Assembly (NCBI RefSeq): GCF_025917315.1
Contig: NZ_CP080627.1
Span: 3,534,001-3,598,000 of the forward strand
Direction of reading: 5' to 3'
Length of the DNA: 64,000 bases
DNA from: Halomonas qaidamensis
Lineage (GTDB): Bacteria > Pseudomonadota > Gammaproteobacteria > Pseudomonadales > Halomonadaceae
This document shows positions 18,801 to 26,342 of this stretch, piece by piece (the stretch's first letter is position 1; each line of letters starts with the position of its first letter). The translations under genes were made by a program, and so were the position numbers. The notes below the pieces were generated by a model that did no database searches, was not told the origin of the DNA, and saw only the letters and a program-made list of their open reading frames with translations.

Positions 18801-18917
18801 CGCCATCATCGTACATAGAGACACTATATAAATCGCAATAACACGACGTTTTTGACGGCGATAGACAGGGGTTAGCTGCCTGTTTTCAGTTATTTTACCA
18901 CTGCGAGAAAGCAGCAT
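15807..18917 (-). CDS. Membrane sensor with PAS, GGDEF and EAL domains
   Basis: This is a probable c-di-GMP turnover enzyme controlled by an external signal. Numbered from the alternative GTG at 18953, domains are: transmembrane helix near 36-56, Cache-type periplasmic domain about 60-310, second helix about 317-340, two PAS domains about 375-610, GGDEF about 615-780 and EAL about 795-1045. The GGDEF site reads GSDEF, so cyclase activity may be weak or lost, while the EAL domain keeps EALLRW, EVTESL, DDFGTGYSS and KIDQSF, so phosphodiesterase activity is likely. I prefer the ATG at 18917. The gene is monocistronic and convergent with the Mo cofactor operon. Confidence 0.88.
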   Translation of the reverse strand: MLLSRSGKITENRQLTPVYRRQKRRVIAIYIVSLCTMMALFGWLLKGQYHQEVHAAESRIIARANVVSEWVKGVFGQSGQGLFSLAELLDVYQITTLDQNHLEAETSRALQQVFKNLAQYVPLIDEVSILDDEGRVWLGSGDEQHVGDELGNSVFFRTFVQGEQAEKMTPLLRSMHSERFYLYHGQRLVNDNNNLVGVIMSRIMPQVLVDTLRQMRVYDGETIALIDENLRVIARHPAPDGGITIGSQVNAPSTQQWLESGDISQTLTAISPIDGHKRLLHMQRISDYPVFVVVGVDLRTLMAGWYQRLLVLSLVAILMTLLGAWGVRHYLNRLTLAYQLHERIKERELARAEAQARGARMDALVSSIQDLIFVFDGDGRFSYIHAVAPEQLLINSQDALGKHFAHVLPSALAAAFTAVFERVQQFRRVERFEYPLIINAQRHHFHATVSPLMSSDGQFEGVLSVNRDITEAKRAEVELKIAAAAFQAHLGIMVTDAQGNILKTNDTFKRITGYSDEEVIGKNPRMFSSGHHSSLFYRRLWKRVTATGSWEGEIWNQRKNGELFPEWLTISAVYDAEGDLTNYVATMSDISERKAAEQEIHQLAFYDPLTGFANRRLFMDRMEVALKELNRHQRCGALLVIDIDRFNHINDTLGHLAGDQLLQRVAQRFGQMLRDTDTLARLGSDEFAVLIEGIDGSPRQTRRLAEHIAQKLLAALDEPITFSEEHVMVTASVGITILSDSQLSTEDYLQQVDMALAQAKTSGRRVIRFFDPVMQATLLARVKLEADLGQALESQQWRLHYQPQVGRTGHITGVEALLRWQHPERGMVSPGEFIPLLESTGLINEVGEWVIEDACRQLACWATMPHLRELTISVNISPLQFRDSDFLSRLQQVFIRTKAPLERLKLEVTESLFVEARDDARDKMLSLKAQGVRFSLDDFGTGYSSLAYLAQLPLDQLKIDQSFVHQVLDSSANAAIVESTIALAKSLNLDVIAEGVETDAQQAWLLAHGCRAFQGYLFGRPMPAEDIEAALLAQHS

Positions 18918-19102
18918 TATAGTTAGACCTTGTTCAGGTACTTCACAGCACACCTAGTACAATATAAAAAAACAGACGACGATACACCACTACGTCTCTT
19001 TAGCAGCAGGGTTCAATAGTGGCGTGGCTTGTTTTTGTTGTATATCAATTTTCAGCAAAAATACTCACTAAACGACGTTATTTTACTTAACAAGAGGCTG
19101 CC

Positions 19103-20029
19103 ATGGCATCGTTAGGCCAAATGGGTGACTATGAAGTGCGCTTAGTGCGTATTTTTAAAACCGTTGTCGAGTGTGGCGGCTTTACTGCTGCGGAGACCGC
19201 CTTAGGCATCAGTCGTTCGGCCATTAGCCAACACATGAACGACTTAGAAGGCAGGCTAGGGTTTTCGTTATGTCAACGTGGCAGAGGCGGGTTTAGCTTA
19301 ACCGAAGAGGGCAAAGAAATTTACCAGGCGGGCTTAACCCTACTTACTGCGCTTGAAGATTTTAAAAGCGACGTCAATGCGCTGCATCATACTATTAAAG
19401 GTGAACTAAATATCGGTATTACTGATAACTTGGTCACCTTACCCGCGATGCATGTCACCAACGCGCTCGCCGAGCTGACAGCACCAAACCATGAAGTCAC
19501 CATTAATATTCACATGGAGCCCTCAGATGCCATTATTCGAAGTGTTATGGACGGGCACTTACATGTCGGCGTGGTTCCCGATGTAAACCTACCCGCTAGC
19601 TTAGAAACACACCATCTATACGATGAGCCGTCCTACCTCTACTGCGCAGCAACTCATCCGCTATTTACAGATACAGATAAGACTCTAACCGCTGAAAAAA
19701 TAGCATCTTATCCAGCGATAATGCCTCGTTACCCACTCCCTAACAGTGCGCGTGAGGCACATGATGCACTTAATCTACAGGCTTCCGCCTCTGATCGTGA
19801 AGGCACTGCCTTTTTGATTCTTACTGGGCGCTTCATTGGTTTTCTACCCGCGCATGTTGCTGCGCAATGGGTTAACGCAGGCAAGATGCGCGCCATTGAT
19901 GCTGCCACCCTTCGCTATCAAATACCATTTGTAATGATCACTCGCAATGACCGTCGCCCTAACCGAGTCATTGATGCATTTCTCAGGTTTGTGAAACGTT
20001 CAGCGTCAGTTAATGCCCCATCAGCTTAA
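19103..20029 (+). CDS. LysR-family transcriptional regulator
   Basis: This 308-residue regulator has an N-terminal winged helix-turn-helix (about 12-70, with GGFTAAETALGISRSAISQHM) and a LysR substrate-binding domain. The long spacing from the upstream GGDEF-EAL gene suggests its own promoter. Its 3' end overlaps the end of a broken amino acid oxidase gene on the other strand by 20 bp. Its target cannot be read from the sequence; the deleted oxidase locus or the NhaC carrier are neighbours worth considering. Confidence 0.88.
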   Translation: MASLGQMGDYEVRLVRIFKTVVECGGFTAAETALGISRSAISQHMNDLEGRLGFSLCQRGRGGFSLTEEGKEIYQAGLTLLTALEDFKSDVNALHHTIKGELNIGITDNLVTLPAMHVTNALAELTAPNHEVTINIHMEPSDAIIRSVMDGHLHVGVVPDVNLPASLETHHLYDEPSYLYCAATHPLFTDTDKTLTAEKIASYPAIMPRYPLPNSAREAHDALNLQASASDREGTAFLILTGRFIGFLPAHVAAQWVNAGKMRAIDAATLRYQIPFVMITRNDRRPNRVIDAFLRFVKRSASVNAPSA

Positions 20030-20235
20030 ACCGCGACGCGCTGAAAGGACGAATCTCCAACGGACTCTTACGCCCATGCAGTAGGTCGGCTACCAAGCGT
20101 CCCGTTGTAGCACCTATGGTTAACCCTAGCTGGCTCTACCAACGTAACCTCGAGTCCCTCTCTTTGCAGATATAACGCACAGCAAATACCAACGATTCCA
20201 CCTCCGATCACCACGGCTGGATGCGTTGTGGTCAT
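20010..20235 (-). pseudogene. FAD-dependent amino acid oxidase (DadA-like), internally deleted
   Basis: This is the remains of a D-amino acid dehydrogenase-type flavoprotein. It starts at an ATG with a GGAG site and encodes the FAD-binding N-terminus (VVIGGGIVGICCALYLQ, then GLEVTLVEPA). Right after this, near 20130, the next frame encodes what looks like the extreme C-terminus of the same family (LGLTIGATTGRLVADLLHG, then SPLEIRPFSASRF), ending at the stop at 20010. About 350 middle residues are missing and the two ends are out of frame. A single large deletion best explains it. The C-terminal stop falls inside the 3' end of the LysR gene. Confidence 0.8.
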
Positions 20236-20347
20236 TATTATTCTCCTGGAAACGCCAAGCACCCTGCCTTTAGCAGGTCAGGGTGCTGACAAATCGATAA
20301 AATGCTTACGCTAACGTTAGAACAATCGACGTCTAATTCGTTAAGAA

Positions 20348-21883
20348 TTAGCCACTTGAGCTGGAAACCGGCGTCGCGCTAGTGACAGCAGAATCAGCGG
20401 CGGCACCGAGCGCTGATGAGGAGGCGATTGCTTCTCCCTGGCTCTCCCACAAAGCACGCTCTTCATCAGTCGCTTTTGGTGAGAACCAGCCTAACTGGGC
20501 GTAAAGAATACCGAGTACCGGGGCTAGCCAGCAGGCAAAGGCCAGCGGGATATACAGCAGGTTCTCAACGTTTCCGTCGGTGATTCCCAGTCCCAGGACA
20601 CTGATGACAAAGGCGCCGCCGGCATTCCAAGGCACTAAAGGAGACATCAACGTACCGCCTTCTTCAATACCCCGTGACAGGTTAAGCGTCGAGTAGCCCA
20701 ATCCCCGGTACGTGGGCGCATACATGCGACCCGGCAGTGCAATCGATAAGTAGGGGTCGCCTGCCACTAAGTTAGTTGCAAAGGACGTGGCAATCGCAGA
20801 CGTTTGAACCCCTTTGAAAGAGCGCACTTTAGCCATAATGGCCGTAATGATCGTCTCGAGACAGCCGGTTTTCTCTAGCGCACCACCGAAACCCAGCGCG
20901 ATTAAAATCAGCGAAATTGTCCACATCATCGACTGAATACCACCACGGTTCAGCAAGCTGTCCATGGCATCAACACCCGTCTCAATGGAGTAGCCGTAGT
21001 TGGCATACGTCACAATATCGTGCAGACCTACGCCCTGAACCACCATCGCCGTTACCGCACCGGCAAGGACCCCAGCAAATAGCGAGGGGATGGGGGGCAT
21101 CTGTTTAACGGCTAAGATAATAACCAGCACGGCCGGAAGCAGTAACCATAGAGAAATCGTGAAATTTTCATCCAGAGATGCAGTAATGGCGTTGATACGT
21201 TCAAACGAGGCGGCTTGGTCATCAATCATCGTGAAACCCACCACCAGATAAATCACCAACGCAATTAGCATGGCCGGAATCGTCGTCGGCATCATGTTTT
21301 TGATGTGCGAGAAGACATTATTGCCGGTTACTGCAGAGGCTAGATTGGTAGTATCGGACAGCGGAGAGACCTTATCGCCAAAGAAAGCGCCAGACACTAC
21401 CGCGCCTGCAGTCCAATAAATGGGAATATCAAATCCAGCACCGATTCCAACCAGCGCCAAACCGACGGTACCAACCGTACCCCAGGAAGTGCCCAAGGAA
21501 ACGGACACCACCGCACAAATCAACATCGCTGCGGCAAGGAAAAAAGCAGGAGACAACAGTAAAAGGCCGTAATAGATCAGACTGGGCACGGTACCACTAG
21601 CGATCCAAACGCCAATAATCATGCCCACTAAGATCAACACCGAAACCGAGGGGAGTGAGACGTTAATAACGTGAAAAGCACCGTCTTCAATGCGCTTCCA
21701 GCGAAAACCTAGTTTGATTCCAACAAGCGACGTAATCGCTAAACCGATGGCTAGCGGAATATGAGGGGTAAAGTCGCCAAAATAGAAAATCTGCACACCA
21801 ATGGCGATGAGCGTCAATATAACAGGCGTTAGGGCAAGCCCAAGGCTGGGTTTTTGACGAACCCTTTTTGGTTTTTCTTCCAT
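20348..21883 (-). CDS. nhaC: NhaC-family Na+/H+ antiporter
   Basis: This inner-membrane carrier exchanges sodium for protons. The 511-residue protein has about 11-12 hydrophobic segments and NhaC-family blocks such as SLGTSWGTVGTVG, SGAFFGDKVSPLSDTTNLAS and GDPYLSIALPGRMY. The cytoplasmic tails are polar. Its own upstream region is long and A+T-rich. It sits close to SbtA-like and NhaD-like carriers, which suits a halophile. The family also includes malate-Na+/lactate exchangers, so the substrate is not certain. Confidence 0.87.
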   Translation of the reverse strand: MEEKPKRVRQKPSLGLALTPVILTLIAIGVQIFYFGDFTPHIPLAIGLAITSLVGIKLGFRWKRIEDGAFHVINVSLPSVSVLILVGMIIGVWIASGTVPSLIYYGLLLLSPAFFLAAAMLICAVVSVSLGTSWGTVGTVGLALVGIGAGFDIPIYWTAGAVVSGAFFGDKVSPLSDTTNLASAVTGNNVFSHIKNMMPTTIPAMLIALVIYLVVGFTMIDDQAASFERINAITASLDENFTISLWLLLPAVLVIILAVKQMPPIPSLFAGVLAGAVTAMVVQGVGLHDIVTYANYGYSIETGVDAMDSLLNRGGIQSMMWTISLILIALGFGGALEKTGCLETIITAIMAKVRSFKGVQTSAIATSFATNLVAGDPYLSIALPGRMYAPTYRGLGYSTLNLSRGIEEGGTLMSPLVPWNAGGAFVISVLGLGITDGNVENLLYIPLAFACWLAPVLGILYAQLGWFSPKATDEERALWESQGEAIASSSALGAAADSAVTSATPVSSSSG

Positions 21884-22454
21884 CTTATTATCCTCGTCAT
21901 TATTGAGCTTTTGATAGGTTTATCAGCAGCTATTATTCTCGTATTACTAGAGTTTCTTAGATTTATCGTTTAGATCACTGGCAGTAGACATGTTTTTTAG
22001 CATTGTACTGTCCTGCCTTTTTATCTATGTCAGCTGACTACTTACAATGCGTCACTACGCTTTCCACATACGAACGGCATTGCAATCACGTCCCTGTAAC
22101 AAAAGAATACGAAGGTAACGAAGACTTAACGTGTCTATTTCTCGGGTTTTCGTGCTGCATTCAGGGGAAACTCACAACGACTAAACATTCATGCTTAAAA
22201 TTAACACTTTAAGACAATTAACTTATTTACCTAAAAACTAAAGCAAACACTGTATTTTTAATAAAAAAATATCTTTTAGCAGCCTAAAAAATCTGCAGAA
22301 TAGCCAAAAAGCCAAAAAATAGACCAAGCAAAAACACCCGTCTCGCTGAAAGCGAGACGGGTGTTTAACCCCACTAAAAAATAACAAACATTACTAAAGC
22401 CGATCACATTGTGGCGATAGTGTTGAGAGAGCGGCCAATAGCGCTACCCTTTTG
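21884..22454. other. A+T-rich intergenic region
   Basis: This 571-bp gap holds the NhaC upstream region and, near its right end, the terminator of the SbtA-like gene. A 69-codon plus-strand frame at 22003-22212 has no ribosome binding site and no family resemblance, and I do not call it. I see no RNA gene. Confidence 0.6.
22332..22366 (-). terminator. Rho-independent terminator of the SbtA-like gene
   Basis: A perfect 15-bp stem (AAACACCCGTCTCGC and its complement) with a 5-base loop ends in a T run on the minus strand. It lies 89 bp after the SbtA-like stop codon. Confidence 0.85.
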
Positions 22455-23402
22455 TTAGCTAAGTAAGTACTCAATTAACCTGTGATAGAGCGGAATGCCT
22501 AACATCACATTGAGAGGGAACGTGATCCCAAGCGAAGCGAGCATGGCAAGGCCAATATTTGCCTGTGGAATAGCGGCGCGCATGGCGGCGGGAGCGGCAA
22601 TATAAGACGCACTGGCAGCCAAAGAGGCAAGTATTACGATAGACCCAATCGGCAATCCAACCAGAGTTCCTACTAGAATGCCCAGTAGCGATAACAATAG
22701 CGGTGTCACCAGAGCAAAAGTGACTAAGCGCCAGTGGTGCCAAGGCATTGGACGTAACGTTTGCGCGGCGGTTAACCCCATTTCTAACAAAAACAGCGCC
22801 AGCACACCCTTAAAAGCCCCTGTAAACAGTGCGGTGACTTCTTCTCCTTGAAACGGCCCATACAGCGTGCCGATGACGACCCCGCCAGCCAATAAAATAA
22901 CGCCACGATTGGTTAGGGTTTCATGCCATAGCTTACTGGTGCTCTCTTTAACAGCAGCGCCTTGGTGGCGTCTAAATAGAGCTATTGCCACCATAATCGC
23001 AGGCAACTCCATCGCCACTAAGTAGAGCGTCACTTCACTGCCAACCACTAACTGGCGAGCTTCCACATACGCTAACGCAACCGCAAAGGTACCTGCACTG
23101 ACGGAGCCATAGTGAGCAGCGATGCTAGCACTATCAGCGGGAGAAAGACGCACCCAACGGCGAAGCACCGGCATCAACAATAGCGGTATAAACGCCGATA
23201 GCAAGGCGACGCCAGCCAGCTCTGGTACTAACCCCCAATGAATATTGCCATGCAGCGCCATCCCGCCCTTCAAACCAATCGTAAGCATTAGTAGCAGGCT
23301 TAAGGTGTCGTAAGTAGCCTTGGGGACTTGCAGGTCTGACTTTACCGCTCCAGCAACGAGGCCTAGTAGGAAAAACATCACCACAATATCTGGCATCGCC
23401 AT
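22455..23402 (-). CDS. sbtA: SbtA-type sodium-dependent bicarbonate transporter
   Basis: The protein has 315 residues, about ten transmembrane helices and the SbtA (DUF897) pattern: LTIGLKGGMALHG near residue 42, AHYGSVSAGTF near 96-106 and a second half with FLLEMGLTAAQ. In cyanobacteria SbtA imports bicarbonate with sodium. In a heterotroph such as this it could supply bicarbonate for carboxylation reactions, which is inference. A LysR gene is transcribed divergently 131 bp away and is its likely regulator. Confidence 0.85.
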   Translation of the reverse strand: MAMPDIVVMFFLLGLVAGAVKSDLQVPKATYDTLSLLLMLTIGLKGGMALHGNIHWGLVPELAGVALLSAFIPLLLMPVLRRWVRLSPADSASIAAHYGSVSAGTFAVALAYVEARQLVVGSEVTLYLVAMELPAIMVAIALFRRHQGAAVKESTSKLWHETLTNRGVILLAGGVVIGTLYGPFQGEEVTALFTGAFKGVLALFLLEMGLTAAQTLRPMPWHHWRLVTFALVTPLLLSLLGILVGTLVGLPIGSIVILASLAASASYIAAPAAMRAAIPQANIGLAMLASLGITFPLNVMLGIPLYHRLIEYLLS

Positions 23403-23479
23403 TGCTCCTTAGGATCAAAAAGAGGCTGCATTTTGCGAGCGACTACACTAGATAACTAATAATATATTGAAAGAAACCC

Positions 23480-23495
23480 ATAGATAATTTTCTAT
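23480..23495. promoter_or_regulatory. Candidate LysR operator
   Basis: A perfect inverted repeat ATAGA-N6-TCTAT lies between the divergent SbtA-like and LysR genes. LysR proteins often bind such dyads between themselves and their targets, so it may control both genes. Confidence 0.5.
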
Positions 23496-23533
23496 ACTTA
23501 TCTTTAATACGTTTCTAGGAGTAATGAGCCACT

Positions 23534-24508
23534 GTGAATATTCGCCATCTGACCTTCAGGTTGTTACAGGTCTATGTCACCGTTGTTCGATGCGGCTCCA
23601 TTAGCGAAGCCGCACGCCAGCTCCACCTTACCCAGCCAACGGTGTCACAACAGCTAAAAAGGCTAAGAGAGGCAGTGGGTAGCCCATTGTTAGAACAGCA
23701 CTCCCAGCGACTAGCGATGACTGCAACCGGGCAAGCTCTTTATCAGGCAAGCCGCGATGTGCTGGGACGCTTTGACGATTTTGCCGACCAGCTAAGCGAC
23801 TTACAACACGGCAGTAAAGGCCGTTTTAGTATTGCTCTAGTGAACACTGCTCAGTACGTGCTACCGCGCCTGCTTGGTCCCTTTAGCCAAGCGTTCCCAG
23901 AAGTGGATGTCACTGTCCATATCGGCAATCGACGCCAAGTACTTGCCCGCTTTGAGCGTCAGGAAGATGACCTTTATGTTTTTAGCCATCCCCCCGCCCT
24001 CGCGCACGCGGTCGCTTCACGCTTTATGCGTAACCCCTTAGTTGCCATCGCTAGTGTTGACCACCCGCTTGCCCAGCAGGCCAGCGTTTCTATGGAACAG
24101 CTCCTCACTGAACGCTTACTGCTGCGTGAACCTGGTTCAGCTACGCGCATGCTGTTAGACAGCTGGCTTCAGGAGCACGGGCTAACCATGCAAAAAACGT
24201 TGCAGATGGCAAGTAACGAGGCTATTCGAGTCAGTGTTGCCGCTAATATGGGCGTTGCAGTGTTATCCGAGCACGTTTTGCCCAATGAACACCCTGACCT
24301 AGTGGTTTTACCCGTTGAAGGGTTACCTATTGAAAGCCACTGGCAATTTATTGTGCGTAATGACCAACGCTTGCCACAATCAGCACAACGCTTTTTGCAT
24401 TACGTTCATGAACACCTAACACAATGGATAGAACCACGCTTTATCTGTAACGAGCTGGCTAAGCTGCTGGGAGAATACCCCTCATTTCCTTTGCGAACAT
24501 CGTCATGA
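23534..24508 (+). CDS. LysR-family regulator, divergent from sbtA
   Basis: This 324-residue protein has a LysR winged helix-turn-helix (GSISEAARQLHLTQPTVSQQ near residues 21-40) and a co-inducer domain from about 90. The helix-turn-helix and overall look are like CbbR/CysB-type regulators. The start is GTG at 23534 with an AGGAG site about 12 bp upstream; no ATG fits. Divergence from the SbtA-like gene, with a dyad between them, argues that it controls bicarbonate uptake. Confidence 0.87.
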   Translation: MNIRHLTFRLLQVYVTVVRCGSISEAARQLHLTQPTVSQQLKRLREAVGSPLLEQHSQRLAMTATGQALYQASRDVLGRFDDFADQLSDLQHGSKGRFSIALVNTAQYVLPRLLGPFSQAFPEVDVTVHIGNRRQVLARFERQEDDLYVFSHPPALAHAVASRFMRNPLVAIASVDHPLAQQASVSMEQLLTERLLLREPGSATRMLLDSWLQEHGLTMQKTLQMASNEAIRVSVAANMGVAVLSEHVLPNEHPDLVVLPVEGLPIESHWQFIVRNDQRLPQSAQRFLHYVHEHLTQWIEPRFICNELAKLLGEYPSFPLRTSS

Positions 24509-24803
24509 ACCTAACCGTTGCTTGAACGCAAGAGCTCACGCTCGACACTCAATCGACGCTGGGCTTTCACCTCACTGATACGGTTATTTAGTTTGGAAAT
24601 GACTCTTGGATGAAAATGTCTCTTTACACCGTTTTTTTAACATTGCTATTAGCGAAACGATTAATTTATAAAAAAAGTCTCTTTTAGCTTCTTATTTAGC
24701 AGTTTCATTCGCTTTTATTACATATTGCGTTGCAATACGGGCTGCTACAATATCGCGGCTTCTACACCACTTTCATCCACTTAACCATGGGGAATAACGT
24801 CGC

Positions 24804-26282
24804 ATGCTTACCTTGCATAATGACTCAAGTCAGCCACGATCCTATCGTCGCTGGCTTTTTTTATTAGTAGCTTTACTACCCTTGCTTGGCACACCGGCGT
24901 TCGCTGTAACAGGCGATATTGATCTCACTACGTCTGCTGTTGGTTTTTTCGCTGTTGCCATCTTCGTACTGGCCTATGGGTTGGTCATGGCAGAAGAAAA
25001 AATCCACATGCGTAAGTCTAAGCCCGTCTTGGTAGCCGCCGGTATTATTTGGGGACTCATTGGCTGGGTGTACGTCCAAAATGGCATGTCGGAAACGTCA
25101 GAGTATGCGTTTCGTGTGACACTTTTGGAGTTCACCGAGCTAATGCTGTTCCTACTCGTTGCTATGACCTATATCAACGCCATGGAAGAGCGCCGCGTCT
25201 TTGATGCCCTTCGCTCATGGATGCTGCGCAAAGGCTTTAGCTATCGTCAGTTATTCTGGCTAACGGGTGGCCTGGCCTTCGTGCTGTCTCCCATTGCTGA
25301 TAACTTAACCACGGCACTGTTGATGTGCGCAGTTATCACCAAGGTGGCTGAAGGTGATAAGCGCTTTATTAATCTCGCTTGTATTAACGTTGTGGTGGCT
25401 GCTAACGCTGGTGGTGCCTTTAGCCCCTTTGGTGACATCACTACGCTGATGGTTTGGCAAGCAGGACTGATCCAATTCCAGGAATTTTTCATCCTATTCC
25501 TGCCCTCCTTGGTTAACTTCCTGATTCCTGCTGTCATTATGAGCATATTTATCAAGGATCAGAAGCCCAGCAGTGTGTATGAAGATGTCTGGCTAAAGCG
25601 CGGTGCACGGAGAATTATTGCGCTATTTTTGATCACCATTGCCACCGCTGTGATGTGCCATACACTACTGCACTTGCCGCCTGTACTCGGCATGATGACA
25701 GGCCTTGGCTATCTGCAATTTTTTGGCTATTACCTACGTCGCAGCCTTCCCCGTTCACTGGAGCGCAAGCGTGAACGCTACAGTCGCCGGGGCGACAACA
25801 AGAAGCTTGAGCAGTTAGGTGGCGTAGTACCGTTTGATGTTTTCAACCGTGTTGCTCGTGCCGAGTGGGACACCCTGTTGTTCTTCTACGGGGTGGTGAT
25901 GTGTGTCGGCGGCCTAGGCTTTATGGGCTACCTTGGGCTGCTTTCCGAAGCGCTTTACACCGGTTGGAATGCCACCTGGGCCAATATTGTCTTGGGGGTT
26001 GTTTCAGCGGTTGTCGATAACATTCCGGTAATGTTTGCTGTACTTACCATGGAGCCAGAGATGTCTCACGGCCATTGGTTACTGATTACGCTGACAGCAG
26101 GTGTAGGGGGTAGCTTGCTCTCAATTGGTTCAGCAGCGGGTGTTGCTGTGATGGGCCAAGCACGAGGCGCCTACACGTTTATGGGCCACCTGCGCTGGGC
26201 ACCGGTGATTTTCCTTGGCTACGTTGCCAGTATCATCGTGCATATGTGGCTTAACGCTGACAGCTTTGCCGTCTTTGGCTAG
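24804..26282 (+). CDS. nhaD: NhaD-family Na+/H+ antiporter
   Basis: NhaD antiporters expel sodium at alkaline pH and are typical of marine and halophilic gammaproteobacteria. The 492-residue protein has a cleavable-looking N-terminal hydrophobic segment and about 12 further helices. Conserved ion-transport blocks include LSPIADNLTTALLMCAV near residue 160, NAGGAFSPFGDITTLM near 198 and VVDNIPVMFAVLTME near 407. The gene is preceded by about 295 bp of noncoding DNA and followed by a strong terminator, so it is transcribed alone. Confidence 0.92.
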   Translation: MLTLHNDSSQPRSYRRWLFLLVALLPLLGTPAFAVTGDIDLTTSAVGFFAVAIFVLAYGLVMAEEKIHMRKSKPVLVAAGIIWGLIGWVYVQNGMSETSEYAFRVTLLEFTELMLFLLVAMTYINAMEERRVFDALRSWMLRKGFSYRQLFWLTGGLAFVLSPIADNLTTALLMCAVITKVAEGDKRFINLACINVVVAANAGGAFSPFGDITTLMVWQAGLIQFQEFFILFLPSLVNFLIPAVIMSIFIKDQKPSSVYEDVWLKRGARRIIALFLITIATAVMCHTLLHLPPVLGMMTGLGYLQFFGYYLRRSLPRSLERKRERYSRRGDNKKLEQLGGVVPFDVFNRVARAEWDTLLFFYGVVMCVGGLGFMGYLGLLSEALYTGWNATWANIVLGVVSAVVDNIPVMFAVLTMEPEMSHGHWLLITLTAGVGGSLLSIGSAAGVAVMGQARGAYTFMGHLRWAPVIFLGYVASIIVHMWLNADSFAVFG

Positions 26283-26301
26283 CAAGCAGCTGTCATAAAA
26301 C

Positions 26302-26342
26302 AAGCCCGCGTCATGCGCTTACGAGCACTACGCGGGCTTTTT
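26302..26342 (+). terminator. Terminator after nhaD
   Basis: A 10-bp stem (AAGCCCGCGT / ACGCGGGCTT) with an 18-base loop is followed by a T run. It touches the stop codon of the convergent GGDEF-EAL gene, so it may serve both strands. Confidence 0.8.

Noticed and set aside
22003..22212. Plus-strand frame of 69 codons in the A+T-rich gap
   Set aside because: No ribosome binding site, no family resemblance, and cysteine-rich composition typical of chance frames.
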